From contig NZ_REFA01000021.1 in assembly GCF_003852705.1 (NCBI RefSeq), positions 1-39,530 on the forward strand: a DNA stretch of 39,530 nucleotides, written 5' to 3'. Both the position numbers and the translations under genes were made by a program. Under the pieces are notes generated by a model. That model was not told the DNA's origin. It ran no database searches and saw only the letters and a list, made by a program, of their open reading frames with translations. The stretch comes from Amniculibacterium aquaticum (lineage in GTDB: Bacteria; Bacteroidota; Bacteroidia; Flavobacteriales; Weeksellaceae). Positions 9,167 to 17,438 of this stretch are shown in pieces. Each line of letters starts with the position of its first letter. Position 1 is the stretch's first letter.

Positions 9167-10033
9167 TTATTTACCCAGATAAGATTTCAAAATTTTACTT
9201 CTGGTATTGTGTTTCAATCTCTTGATGGCTTTTTCTTTAATCTGTCTTACTCTTTCTCTTGTAAGATCAAAAGTTTCTCCGATTTCTTCCAAAGTCATAG
9301 GATGTTTTCCATTCAATCCGAAATAAAGTCTTACCAAATCGGCCTCCCTTGGAGTTAGAGTTTGTAGAGCTCTTTCAATTTCAATTTGAAGAGACTCCAA
9401 CATCAAATCTTTGTCTGGACTTGGCGACTCTCCGGAACGCAATACATCGTACAAGTTAGAGTCTTCACCTTCAACCAACGGTGCATCCATGGATAGGTGT
9501 CTCCCGGAGTTTTTCATGGATTCTTTGATGTCCTCCTCACTCATATCCAATACTTCTGCAAGTTCTTCGGGAGAAGGTGGTCTTTCGTTTTCTTGTTCAA
9601 GGTGAGCGTAAGCTTTGTTGATTTTGTTGATGGATCCAATTTTATTCAATGGCAATCTTACAATTCTGGACTGCTCTGCCAAAGCTTGAAGGATGGACTG
9701 ACGAATCCACCAAACGGCATAAGAAATGAATTTGAAACCTCTGGTTTCGTCGTATCTTTTTGCAGCTTTCATCAAGCCTAAATTTCCTTCATTGATCAAA
9801 TCGGGAAGAGAAAGTCCTTGGTTTTGGTACTGTTTAGAAACGGATACCACAAAACGGAGGTTGGCTTTGATGAGCTTTTCAAGGGCAACTCTGTCGCCGG
9901 CTCTAATTTTTTGTGCCAATTCTACCTCTTCATCAGCGGTAATCAAATCCACTTTACCAATTTCCTGCAGGTATTTGTCCAAAGAAGCGGTTTCTCTATT
10001 GGTAACCTGTTTTGTAATTTTTAACTGTCTCAT
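9167..10033 (-). CDS. rpoD: Primary (housekeeping) RNA polymerase sigma factor
   Basis: This 288-residue sigma-70 protein directs RNA polymerase to housekeeping promoters. Region 1.2 is at about 14-47 ([21 protein letters not shown]). Region 2 follows with [56 protein letters not shown], region 3 with [19 protein letters not shown], and region 4 with [17 protein letters not shown] and the helix-turn-helix [23 protein letters not shown]. Region 1.1 and the large non-conserved insertion of E. coli sigma-70 are absent, as is normal for the Bacteroidota primary sigma factor. This protein recognises the unusual -33 TTTG / -7 TAnnTTTG promoters seen repeatedly in this window. It is a monocistronic gene ending in the shared terminator at 9127-9150. 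Confidence 0.95.
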   Translation of the reverse strand: MRQLKITKQVTNRETASLDKYLQEIGKVDLITADEEVELAQKIRAGDRVALEKLIKANLRFVVSVSKQYQNQGLSLPDLINEGNLGLMKAAKRYDETRGFKFISYAVWWIRQSILQALAEQSRIVRLPLNKIGSINKINKAYAHLEQENERPPSPEELAEVLDMSEEDIKESMKNSGRHLSMDAPLVEGEDSNLYDVLRSGESPSPDKDLMLESLQIEIERALQTLTPREADLVRLYFGLNGKHPMTLEEIGETFDLTRERVRQIKEKAIKRLKHNTRSKILKSYLGK

Positions 10034-10095
10034 CTACAAAAAATAACCCGTTTTTTTTTGAGCTACATATTATTATACGGTGTTTTTATGAAAAA

Positions 10096-10126
10096 GGTTA
10101 CAAATATTTTCAAAATATTTGTAACC
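10096..10126. repeat. Perfect 15-bp inverted repeat upstream of rpoD; probable terminator of the T9SS gene
   Basis: GGTTACAAATATTTT (10096-10110) and AAAATATTTGTAACC (10112-10126) are exact reverse complements around a single C. Read on the minus strand the stem is followed by TTTTTC, so it probably terminates the transcript of the beta-propeller gene about 180 nt after its stop. It also sits 63 nt before the rpoD start, so an operator role cannot be excluded. Confidence 0.6.
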
Positions 10127-10304
10127 CAATTACTTCTTTCCGAAAATTTTGGATTTTGAAACCTTTTACAGTATAAAGTAACTACTTATTTTAGAGTTTC
10201 AACCACACAAAATAATAAATTTGTTCAAAACTTTTTGGTATAATGCTAATGTGATAGTCGTTTAGGCTTTTAAAATGAAGACCATCTTGAATATCCGATT
10301 GGCA

Positions 10305-12170
10305 TTACATTTTTACCACTTTATCTGCTGTAGCAAAACCATTGCCCTCAACCTTTACAAAATATACGCCTTTTGTGAGTCCTTGCATATTTACCCTGTA
10401 GTCTTTTCCGTCAAAAGTGCCGGATTTTACCAAACTACCGTTTGCAGTAATAACTTCATAAGATTGTAGTTTTTCTTTGGTTTTTATATGCAGTATATCC
10501 TCTACTGGGTTGGGGTAAAAAACCACATCTGTTTCTTTTACAGGAGTTTCTGCGGTTGCCATAAGAGTACAGTTAGAAGAAGTAGCCAGTTTGGCATAGA
10601 AAAAGTTTGTTTTATCACTGTTGGCAGCATTGCTTATGGTAGGTACTCCGTCATTAGGATCCACAAAAAGTTGCGAATTGATAAACCCACCCAGCATAAT
10701 ATTGCCGTCATTATCAACTGCAATAGCGGTAAACTGGTCATCATAGCCATAATTTCCCAACACTTCGTGTGTGCCGGTAACAACACCTGTATCTTTGTTC
10801 AGCTTTACCAGCAGTGGATCCGTACCATCATTGGTTGGTCTTACCATGGGGAAAGCTCCCCATACCTCCCTAATACTGCCTTTGGCAAATAATATTTCAT
10901 TGCCTTTTAGAGCGATGGGCATTCTGGCGATTTGGGCATAAACACCAAGGTCACCATTGGACAATGATTGTGGATTGGTACACCAAAGTACATTGCTACC
11001 ACTGTTGGAAGTACTGAGTTTCATTACGAATGGAATAGAACCAAAAAGAGGCGTTGTAAAGTTAAAATCGCTACCAAAGGTTACTTGCTCCACTCCTTTT
11101 CCAAATAACCCCGAAATATAAATATCGCTTGTTGCAGGGTCTTTTTTTAAGCCAAAAATATTTCCACCGGCTTCAAAACCTCCTACGCTACCGCCCGATC
11201 CCCTAATCCATAATTTCTGGAAGGTAGCACTATTAAATGCCATTACAAAAGCGTTTTCAGTAATGGGAACATTGTTCCATGAGATAGATTGCCCTCCAGA
11301 CGAACCAGAATAATTTTTCGAACCGGCTAAATAATATCGGCTATTAGCCTGATCATACATGAAGCTTAGGCATCCCCCCCGAAATGTTGTTGCACCAGTA
11401 AGTGGTAACAAAGTTGGTGTGCCAACAATGTTTCCACTTGTATCATATTTTACCAAATAATATTGAAAAGTAGTATTAAATGAGTTCGGAACAGTAATCA
11501 TACCATTCAGATGAGTACCGTACATAAAACCTAAAATAAGATGAATATTGTTTTGACTGTCAAAAACTGGTCCGCTCATATCCATTCCCATATTATATGC
11601 AGATACATCTCCTTGAAAGTCCCTACGCCAAACTAAATTGCCATCAGCGGTGTTGTATTTCAACAAATGTCCATACCGCATTCCGGCTTGGGCAACAAAA
11701 GGATCATTAACCACTGGCATAACATCATTGTCCCCAAATCTCGGTGGTAGATACATACTTCCATTGGAGGAAGAATTTCCCGCTGCAAATGTTAAATAAA
11801 TCCCTCCATTATTATCCAATACTATCTTTTGAGCATTATTGGTATTGTTTCCGCCACCTCCAATCGTGCGTTTCCATCGTAGTACACCCTGGCAATTTAC
11901 TGAAAAAAGTAAAATATTCTTAGTACCATAAGTGGTAACTGTTTGTCCATCTAATAGTGGTGTATCATTATAAATCCAAGTTAGATAATAGGTGTTATTT
12001 TGATTATCCACCACCATATCCAAAATATACTCATCGTCCAACTGGCTAAAACCAATATCACTTGAGCCATTAATTGCCCCTCCTGTTTTTGCCCATTGCC
12101 AAGTGTAGGTTTGAGCATTTGATAGGGAGTACGACAATAATATTACTAGTATGTAAATTCTACTTTTCAT
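10305..12170 (-). CDS. Secreted beta-propeller-like protein with T9SS type A sorting domain
   Basis: This 621-residue exported protein of unknown function starts at the ATG at 12170, which begins a clear signal peptide (MKSRIYILVILLSYSLSNAQ). An upstream in-frame extension of 30 residues precedes the signal and is not convincing. The body holds repeated blocks of the type ...LLKYNTADGNLVWRRDF, YYLVKYDTSGNIV, LVKLNKDTGVV and IAVDNDGNIMLGGF, resembling SBBP-like or other beta-propeller repeats. The last 75 or so residues are a type A T9SS C-terminal domain (FYPNPVEDILHIKTKEKL ... GLTKGVYFVKVEGNGF). It should be carried across the outer membrane by the type IX system and anchored or released. 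It lies 97 nt after the PKD gene with no clear promoter between, so partial co-transcription is likely. The ligand is unknown. Confidence 0.85.
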   Translation of the reverse strand: MKSRIYILVILLSYSLSNAQTYTWQWAKTGGAINGSSDIGFSQLDDEYILDMVVDNQNNTYYLTWIYNDTPLLDGQTVTTYGTKNILLFSVNCQGVLRWKRTIGGGGNNTNNAQKIVLDNNGGIYLTFAAGNSSSNGSMYLPPRFGDNDVMPVVNDPFVAQAGMRYGHLLKYNTADGNLVWRRDFQGDVSAYNMGMDMSGPVFDSQNNIHLILGFMYGTHLNGMITVPNSFNTTFQYYLVKYDTSGNIVGTPTLLPLTGATTFRGGCLSFMYDQANSRYYLAGSKNYSGSSGGQSISWNNVPITENAFVMAFNSATFQKLWIRGSGGSVGGFEAGGNIFGLKKDPATSDIYISGLFGKGVEQVTFGSDFNFTTPLFGSIPFVMKLSTSNSGSNVLWCTNPQSLSNGDLGVYAQIARMPIALKGNEILFAKGSIREVWGAFPMVRPTNDGTDPLLVKLNKDTGVVTGTHEVLGNYGYDDQFTAIAVDNDGNIMLGGFINSQLFVDPNDGVPTISNAANSDKTNFFYAKLATSSNCTLMATAETPVKETDVVFYPNPVEDILHIKTKEKLQSYEVITANGSLVKSGTFDGKDYRVNMQGLTKGVYFVKVEGNGFATADKVVKM

Positions 12171-12201
12171 AATTATTTTTTTATCAATTAATTTAATTTT
12201 T

Positions 12202-12229
12202 TTATTAAAGTTTTTCGTAAAAATCAGGT
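12202..12229. repeat. 28-nt direct repeat, copy A
   Basis: This copy begins TTATTAAAGTTTTTCG and ends in AATCAGGT. It differs at one position from copy B at 17401-17428, in the same orientation, and the flanking T/A-rich sequence (TATCAATT...ATTTT) is also similar. The two copies bracket the 1653-codon PKD gene and its promoter. Confidence 0.8.
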
Positions 12230-12252
12230 ATCCCAATTGGAGGTAGCCTGAT
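12216..12252 (-). terminator. Terminator-like hairpin after the PKD gene
   Basis: On the minus strand ATCAGG (plus 12247-12252) pairs with CCTGAT (plus 12223-12228), with further imperfect inner pairing (TA and CC/GG), and is followed by TTTTTACG. It starts 16 nt after the PKD gene stop. The 3' arm and T-tail lie inside direct repeat copy A. Confidence 0.5.
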
Positions 12253-12267
12253 ATTATCAAGAAAGTT

Positions 12268-15200
12268 TTATTCTTTCAAAAGCTTACCTTGCAATGCCTC
12301 TCCGGTAGTGGTAATGCTTACCAAATACAATCCTTGCAGCCAGTGCTGAATTTTGAGTTTTACTTCGCCCTTGCTTTTTTGCAGTTTTTGTTGGTGTTGT
12401 AGATTCCCGCTACGGTCGTAGATATACAAAGACAGTGCTTCCACTTTGTCATTCCCTGTATCGTAGGAAATGCTTACTTCCTCTTTAGCAGGATTTGGCA
12501 GTAATCCAAAAGTAGCAGTAGTTTCTGTTTTTATTGTGTCAACTTTAGCATAATTGACTGCCCCCATTACCGCATCTACTTTTATAGTACAGTCCGGATT
12601 GGCTCCTGTAATCTGCATTGTATCTGCACCTCCGGGAAAATTAGCTCCCGGATAGAAGATAACCGGGTTCATTTGGTAGCTTCCTCCTGCTGGTATGGTA
12701 ATACTAGATGGAGCGTACACGCCATAGTTGTTTGCACTGGTTAGGCTAACGGTAATCGCTTGTGTACCAAAATTCATAATCTGTCCGAAAAGAAGATAGG
12801 TATTGCCTTCACGCTTCACACTTCTTACGAAAGCATCCAATTTGCAGTCTTTAGGTGGACAGTCAGGATTATTTATAGATGGACTCATATTCATTGTTCC
12901 AGATGTTAACTGACAGCCGCCATGATTAATAAACAACTGATGGCTTCCTGTTTGGGATGACCAGTAAGGATTAATAAGACCGCCACCACCTTGTTGGTTA
13001 TTTCCAAAATATTGCCATTCATGATGATCAAAGCTTCCTCTGGGACCGATTATAAAACCATCTCTCGGACAAAGGTCGTAGCAACCGATAGGAAAAATCC
13101 ACATAAGGTCTTCCAAACTGTGTGGTACCATTAGCGAATATGAAGAACTGCAACCAGAAGGTGCCGTGTAAATTACATTGTAAATTCCGCCGGTGTTTAC
13201 TACAATAGAAGAGCCGGTTTGTCCGTTACTCCAGTTGTAGGTTCCGGGCTGTGGATTTTGTACATACAGCAATACACTGTACGGTTGACAGCTTTGCAAC
13301 TGAAACTGCGCTTGTGGAGGTGAAGGCGGAGGATTAACCGTTACCGTAAAGCTAGAAGTACCAAAACAGCTAGGATCGGTAGCTACCCAAACTTTCAGGG
13401 TATATACATAAGTACCCACTGCCAAAGGTCCGGAAGTATGCACCACTGGGGTAGCAGAAGTACCAGTTTGTACCATAGCTGATGCTCCTCCATTATAACT
13501 CATTGTCCATTCGTAATTCAAATTATTATCGGTAACAACCCCTTGTAAGGTTACCATATTGTTTTGGCAAACCTGAGAATTACCCACAATACTTACCTGT
13601 GGAGTGCTACGGATGACTACCGAAACAGGGCTGCCTGCGGAAGATTTATCCTTACAACCGTTCACTGCATCGGTTAAGATAACCCAATAACTGCCTGATT
13701 TTGTGGGCTGATACACTGGAGATGGACCACTTGCTACGGATTGATTACCGTTCATCCATTCGTAATTAGAGATTGGATTTCCAGCCACTAAATAAGGAAC
13801 AGTTAATTGTGGTTGGTTGGTGCTTGTTGCACATACATCTAGATTTGAACCTGAAATCATGCTATTGGAAATATTAGCCTGATTCACTTGTATATTTACA
13901 GGATTGCTCGTAAATACACAATTGTCAGGGGTAGTTACCTCTAAATAAAGAGAACTATTTGGATTAAATATATTAAAGGTTATCTCGGTTACAGGTCCTG
14001 AGGCAATAAATGCAGTACCTGCAAACTTCCATTTATAGATATGGTTGGGTAAGAAATTTGCTGGTGGGATGCTAAGAATAATCTTTTCCCCCTTACATAC
14101 TGTGGTTTGCGATACTGTAAATTGCATACTTGGTAATTTCGGCATGGTAATGTTTTGGGTAAAAGTACAATCGGGCATCGCACCTTGTCCGGTAAGCTTT
14201 ATAGCAAAAGCATATTGTTGTCCTGGTTGCAAATTATTGTAGGTAACTACTTGTCCGTTTTGCTGGTTACCACCATTTATGGTATAGCTGTAGCCAATTT
14301 GTCCGGAAGTAATATTGGTAAGCAATGAAGTATCCGTTAAAGTAACATTATAAGTACCGTTGGTATTACAACTAATGCTGGCTTTAAAGTCTGGTTCGTA
14401 ATGCTTGGTAACATCAACACTTTTTTGTGTTGAACAATTATTAAAATCCAGTGTAAGAAAAACGCTGTGTACCCCTGATTTGGTTACGATAAATGTTGCC
14501 GTGGTACTCGTACTGCCCGGTTGTAGTTGCAAGAATGGGCTACTCTTCCACTCAAAATTACTTGGTGTACCTACAAAAGATGCGGTAGCAGTAATGGTGT
14601 TACAACTTGTCCACTCTGCTTGCACATTCAAATTCGGATTTGGAGATATGGTACATGGTGGTGAATCAAGGCATAATGTTACTACCGTTATGTCTTGTGA
14701 GGTAGATGAGCAACCGTTGGCTGTTACTACCAAATAATAAATCCCGGCAGGTGATGGTTGTGTACTGTTACTAATGGTATAAGTAGAAGCTGTTGCACCT
14801 AAAATGGGTGCATTGTTTTTGTACCATTGGTAGGTAGCACCTGTTATTCCGGAAGGAATGTTTCCTGTGAGTACTTCACTATAAGGACTTGTAGGACATA
14901 TCGCATAATAATAACCCGGCGTAATTACAACATCTAGTTCGGGAACAACATTAAAATTGGCAGCTGTTGTCGCTATATAATTACAACCGTTTGGTGTAGA
15001 TAACGCAACCTGCAAGGATTGTGAAATTACCGTATTTTGATTATTTACAAAGTCATTATTAACATTGAATGTCTGTGTACCTCCTGTTGTTATTGCCATT
15101 TGTTGAGGGGTTGCACCTCCTGGAAATGTAAAGGTTAACATTCCGCTGGTTATATTGGTAGGTATATTTACCGTAATAGGTATTGTTGGGCTTCCTTCAC

Positions 15201-17229
15201 ACACAGTACCTCCATTGATACTGATAACAGGTAACTGTTGCAAGATGACTATTTTCTCTATTACTTTTGTAATTCCACACTTTTTCACGATCAACCTAAG
15301 TTTAGATTGGTATATACCGCTTGAAATTTCATTAAAGTTAACTATAATCGCGTGTGGATTGCTAGGATGGGGCAGTAAACTTCCAAAGTTTGAAGAGGCG
15401 AAGCTCCACGAAAAATCGTCAGGAATAATACCATTGAAGTTGGCTACAAATGTTGCACTGCTACTTGGGCAATATGTATTATTTGTATTAGGTGCGGTAA
15501 TGGTTATACTGTCGAGATTTACTTTTGGCAGTGTTCTTGTCTTTTTATTCGAGAGGCAACCCAATCCACCTGTGGTACGGTTTTGTACGCTTATAGCATA
15601 GCCGGGTGCTCCTGTACTGAAAACTACAGTTACACTGTTGCCTGTGTTGCTACCTTGTATTACACCTCCTGTAACACTCCATATAGGAAGATAACCTGCA
15701 TTGGTTGGGTTAATGGTGTAGGTATAAGGCACACCAACGCATACAGGCTCTGGTCCCAGAATTGTCCCACTCGGTATTGGAGGCAAAGGAATTGCTTGTA
15801 CAACAACCCCATCGCCAGTGCAACCACCATTTGGACTGCTTGCGGTAACAATATATGTTCCTGCATTTGGAAAGTGGTAACTCAGGCTAACATTTGTTTC
15901 GGTATGTACCACATTTCCATTAAACATGACTTTCCAAACAGCATTTCCACCAGCATTACTGTTGAATGTAAGATTGTTACCCACGCATACTTCAGGCTGT
16001 CCTCCCGTTATTATCAGGGGAGCAGTTACCAAAATGGTCTTTGGATTACTTCTACCACCACATTTTAACAGCGTATTTTCGTAATAGTTAAATAATGTGT
16101 AAGTACCCAGAGTACTAAATTTTAAGAAAATTTCGTTACGCTGGGCATTATAGCTAGCCTGAACCGCTCCTGGTCCTGTTACATCCCACTGTACTTGCGT
16201 GGTAGGCCATCGCGGCATACTGTATTGGTATTGCTTCTCTGTACATACATTGGTCGGACCCTGTATAATCCCTTCTTTTGTGATGACCGGAATTTTCAAA
16301 GTAGTCCAAGCTGGGCATCCACATTCGGATTGGTACATAACATAACCAAATCCGTCTGTTGGATCTATTTGATCCCATTGTACCGTTAATACATTTCCGT
16401 TTGTATTTATGATCGTTCCGCCAATGACTTTCCACTTTCCTTTGCAAGTGTTATTCGCAGTGTAAGTTTCTATACTCCCCTCGCAAACCACACTTGCACA
16501 GGCAATATCAATAGGATTGGCAATATTCACATGGATTTCCATCTCGTATTCCTGACTACAGTTACATTGATTGGTAACTTTTAGTTTTACAATTTTAACA
16601 CCCCCTGTCGTATAAGTATGCATGGGTTCGTAAACACTTGAAGTTGGGCTACCGTCTCCAAAATCCCATTCATAACTTACCAAGGCTGTTCCTCCTCCTG
16701 CTGTTGATAGATTATCAAAATAGACAGGCGTGTTCATGCAAACATCATGTCCACCAAGTCCTGCGATAGCAAACAATGCTTTGGGACTATCAATCTTTTC
16801 AACACAAATCGACTTTGTTTCTTGTGTACCATTTGCATACTGTATGGTAATATTTATAGCTCCATTTCCGGCATTTCCCCATTCTATAATGGCTTCATAA
16901 GGATTGCTCGTTGTAGATATAATCGTACCACCCGCTACTCCCCAATTTACCGAAGACATGGTCGTATTTCCTGGATTAACAGTGTATTTCACTCGCGAAA
17001 ATTCACAAAAACGAACACAATGACCCATATTAATTTCTTCCCAAACCTCAAAGTTATCTTGAGGTTTTTCTCCTTGTTCAGAAATAAATTCGGTGCATCC
17101 TACTTGTGCATTCCAACCAATAGTGATACCACTGCTTTGGGATAAACCCCAAATTGGCAAAATCAAAAGTAACCACAGCAGTAGCCACTTTTCTTTCATC
17201 TTAATTTGTAGATTGTAGTATTTTTTCAT
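12268..17229 (-). CDS. Giant secreted PKD/Ig-like repeat protein with T9SS type A sorting domain
   Basis: This 1653-residue probable cell-surface protein may be an adhesin. Two ATG starts are possible: 17229, or 17199, which gives MKEKWLLLWLLLILPIWGLSQ directly as the signal peptide. The first is kept because it is nearer the promoter box at 17286-17293. A canonical PKD domain lies at about 185-235 (YEWDFGDGSPTSS...YTTGGVKIVKLKVTNQC). It is followed by many PKD-like/Ig-like modules, recognisable by recurring openings such as GPTNVCTEKQYQY, GPEPVCVGVPYTYTI and SQVCQNNMVTLQG with paired Cys. An Ig-like unit contains YQWYKNNAPILGATASTYTI. The C-terminus is a type A T9SS domain (FGLLPNPAKEEVSISYD ... 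LQGLYLVSITTTGEALQGKLLKE). The gene sits between two direct repeats. Function is inferred only from architecture. Confidence 0.88.
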   Translation of the reverse strand: MKKYYNLQIKMKEKWLLLWLLLILPIWGLSQSSGITIGWNAQVGCTEFISEQGEKPQDNFEVWEEINMGHCVRFCEFSRVKYTVNPGNTTMSSVNWGVAGGTIISTTSNPYEAIIEWGNAGNGAINITIQYANGTQETKSICVEKIDSPKALFAIAGLGGHDVCMNTPVYFDNLSTAGGGTALVSYEWDFGDGSPTSSVYEPMHTYTTGGVKIVKLKVTNQCNCSQEYEMEIHVNIANPIDIACASVVCEGSIETYTANNTCKGKWKVIGGTIINTNGNVLTVQWDQIDPTDGFGYVMYQSECGCPAWTTLKIPVITKEGIIQGPTNVCTEKQYQYSMPRWPTTQVQWDVTGPGAVQASYNAQRNEIFLKFSTLGTYTLFNYYENTLLKCGGRSNPKTILVTAPLIITGGQPEVCVGNNLTFNSNAGGNAVWKVMFNGNVVHTETNVSLSYHFPNAGTYIVTASSPNGGCTGDGVVVQAIPLPPIPSGTILGPEPVCVGVPYTYTINPTNAGYLPIWSVTGGVIQGSNTGNSVTVVFSTGAPGYAISVQNRTTGGLGCLSNKKTRTLPKVNLDSITITAPNTNNTYCPSSSATFVANFNGIIPDDFSWSFASSNFGSLLPHPSNPHAIIVNFNEISSGIYQSKLRLIVKKCGITKVIEKIVILQQLPVISINGGTVCEGSPTIPITVNIPTNITSGMLTFTFPGGATPQQMAITTGGTQTFNVNNDFVNNQNTVISQSLQVALSTPNGCNYIATTAANFNVVPELDVVITPGYYYAICPTSPYSEVLTGNIPSGITGATYQWYKNNAPILGATASTYTISNSTQPSPAGIYYLVVTANGCSSTSQDITVVTLCLDSPPCTISPNPNLNVQAEWTSCNTITATASFVGTPSNFEWKSSPFLQLQPGSTSTTATFIVTKSGVHSVFLTLDFNNCSTQKSVDVTKHYEPDFKASISCNTNGTYNVTLTDTSLLTNITSGQIGYSYTINGGNQQNGQVVTYNNLQPGQQYAFAIKLTGQGAMPDCTFTQNITMPKLPSMQFTVSQTTVCKGEKIILSIPPANFLPNHIYKWKFAGTAFIASGPVTEITFNIFNPNSSLYLEVTTPDNCVFTSNPVNIQVNQANISNSMISGSNLDVCATSTNQPQLTVPYLVAGNPISNYEWMNGNQSVASGPSPVYQPTKSGSYWVILTDAVNGCKDKSSAGSPVSVVIRSTPQVSIVGNSQVCQNNMVTLQGVVTDNNLNYEWTMSYNGGASAMVQTGTSATPVVHTSGPLAVGTYVYTLKVWVATDPSCFGTSSFTVTVNPPPSPPQAQFQLQSCQPYSVLLYVQNPQPGTYNWSNGQTGSSIVVNTGGIYNVIYTAPSGCSSSYSLMVPHSLEDLMWIFPIGCYDLCPRDGFIIGPRGSFDHHEWQYFGNNQQGGGGLINPYWSSQTGSHQLFINHGGCQLTSGTMNMSPSINNPDCPPKDCKLDAFVRSVKREGNTYLLFGQIMNFGTQAITVSLTSANNYGVYAPSSITIPAGGSYQMNPVIFYPGANFPGGADTMQITGANPDCTIKVDAVMGAVNYAKVDTIKTETTATFGLLPNPAKEEVSISYDTGNDKVEALSLYIYDRSGNLQHQQKLQKSKGEVKLKIQHWLQGLYLVSITTTGEALQGKLLKE

Positions 17230-17285
17230 ATTTAATTGGTTTTGGTTACTGTGTTTTGTATAGTTTTATTTTTGTATTATCTTTC

Positions 17286-17293
17286 CAAAGATA
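17286..17293 (-). promoter_or_regulatory. Candidate -7 promoter element for the PKD gene
   Basis: Read on the minus strand, TATCTTTG matches TAnnTTTG exactly and is followed by GGAAAG. The predicted transcript start is about 50 nt before the ATG at 17229. A matching -33 TTG at about 20 nt is not evident. It suggests that the PKD gene has its own start rather than depending on hutU readthrough. Confidence 0.5.
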
Positions 17294-17362
17294 CTTTTTT
17301 TTTCAATATAGCATGATGCCCTAAATAATTATTTAAGTCAGATTCAACTAGTCCATACAAAA

Positions 17363-17387
17363 GATAGCGTTCCCTAGGAACGCTATC
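17363..17387 (-). terminator. Terminator-like hairpin after hutU
   Basis: GATAGCGTTCC (17363-17373) and GGAACGCTATC (17377-17387) form a perfect 11-bp stem with a 3-nt loop. The minus-strand tail TTTTG is short, while the + side is longer and T-rich (AATTTTATTTTT). It lies 51 nt after the hutU stop and 70 nt before the PKD promoter box. Confidence 0.65.
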
Positions 17388-17400
17388 AATTTTATTTTTA

Positions 17401-17428
17401 TTATTAAAGTTATTCGTAAAAATCAGGT
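17401..17428. repeat. 28-nt direct repeat, copy B
   Basis: This is the partner of copy A (12202-12229), with 27 of 28 positions identical (TTATTAAAGTTATTCG ... AATCAGGT). It lies 10 nt beyond the hutU stop codon. It contains the T-tail half (CCTGATTTTTACG on the minus strand) of the hairpin seen at copy A but no pairing partner, as if one copy were derived from the other. Confidence 0.8.
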
Positions 17429-17438
17429 CCGTTAAAGA

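Noticed and set aside
12171-12260. Longer N-terminus for the beta-propeller T9SS protein
   Set aside because: The extra 30 residues precede a clear signal peptide beginning at 12170 and cover the repeat and terminator region, so they are very unlikely to be translated.
14405-15601. Plus-strand ORFs of 110 and 148 codons within the PKD gene
   Set aside because: They are shadows of the repetitive minus-strand coding sequence with no domain or start-site support.
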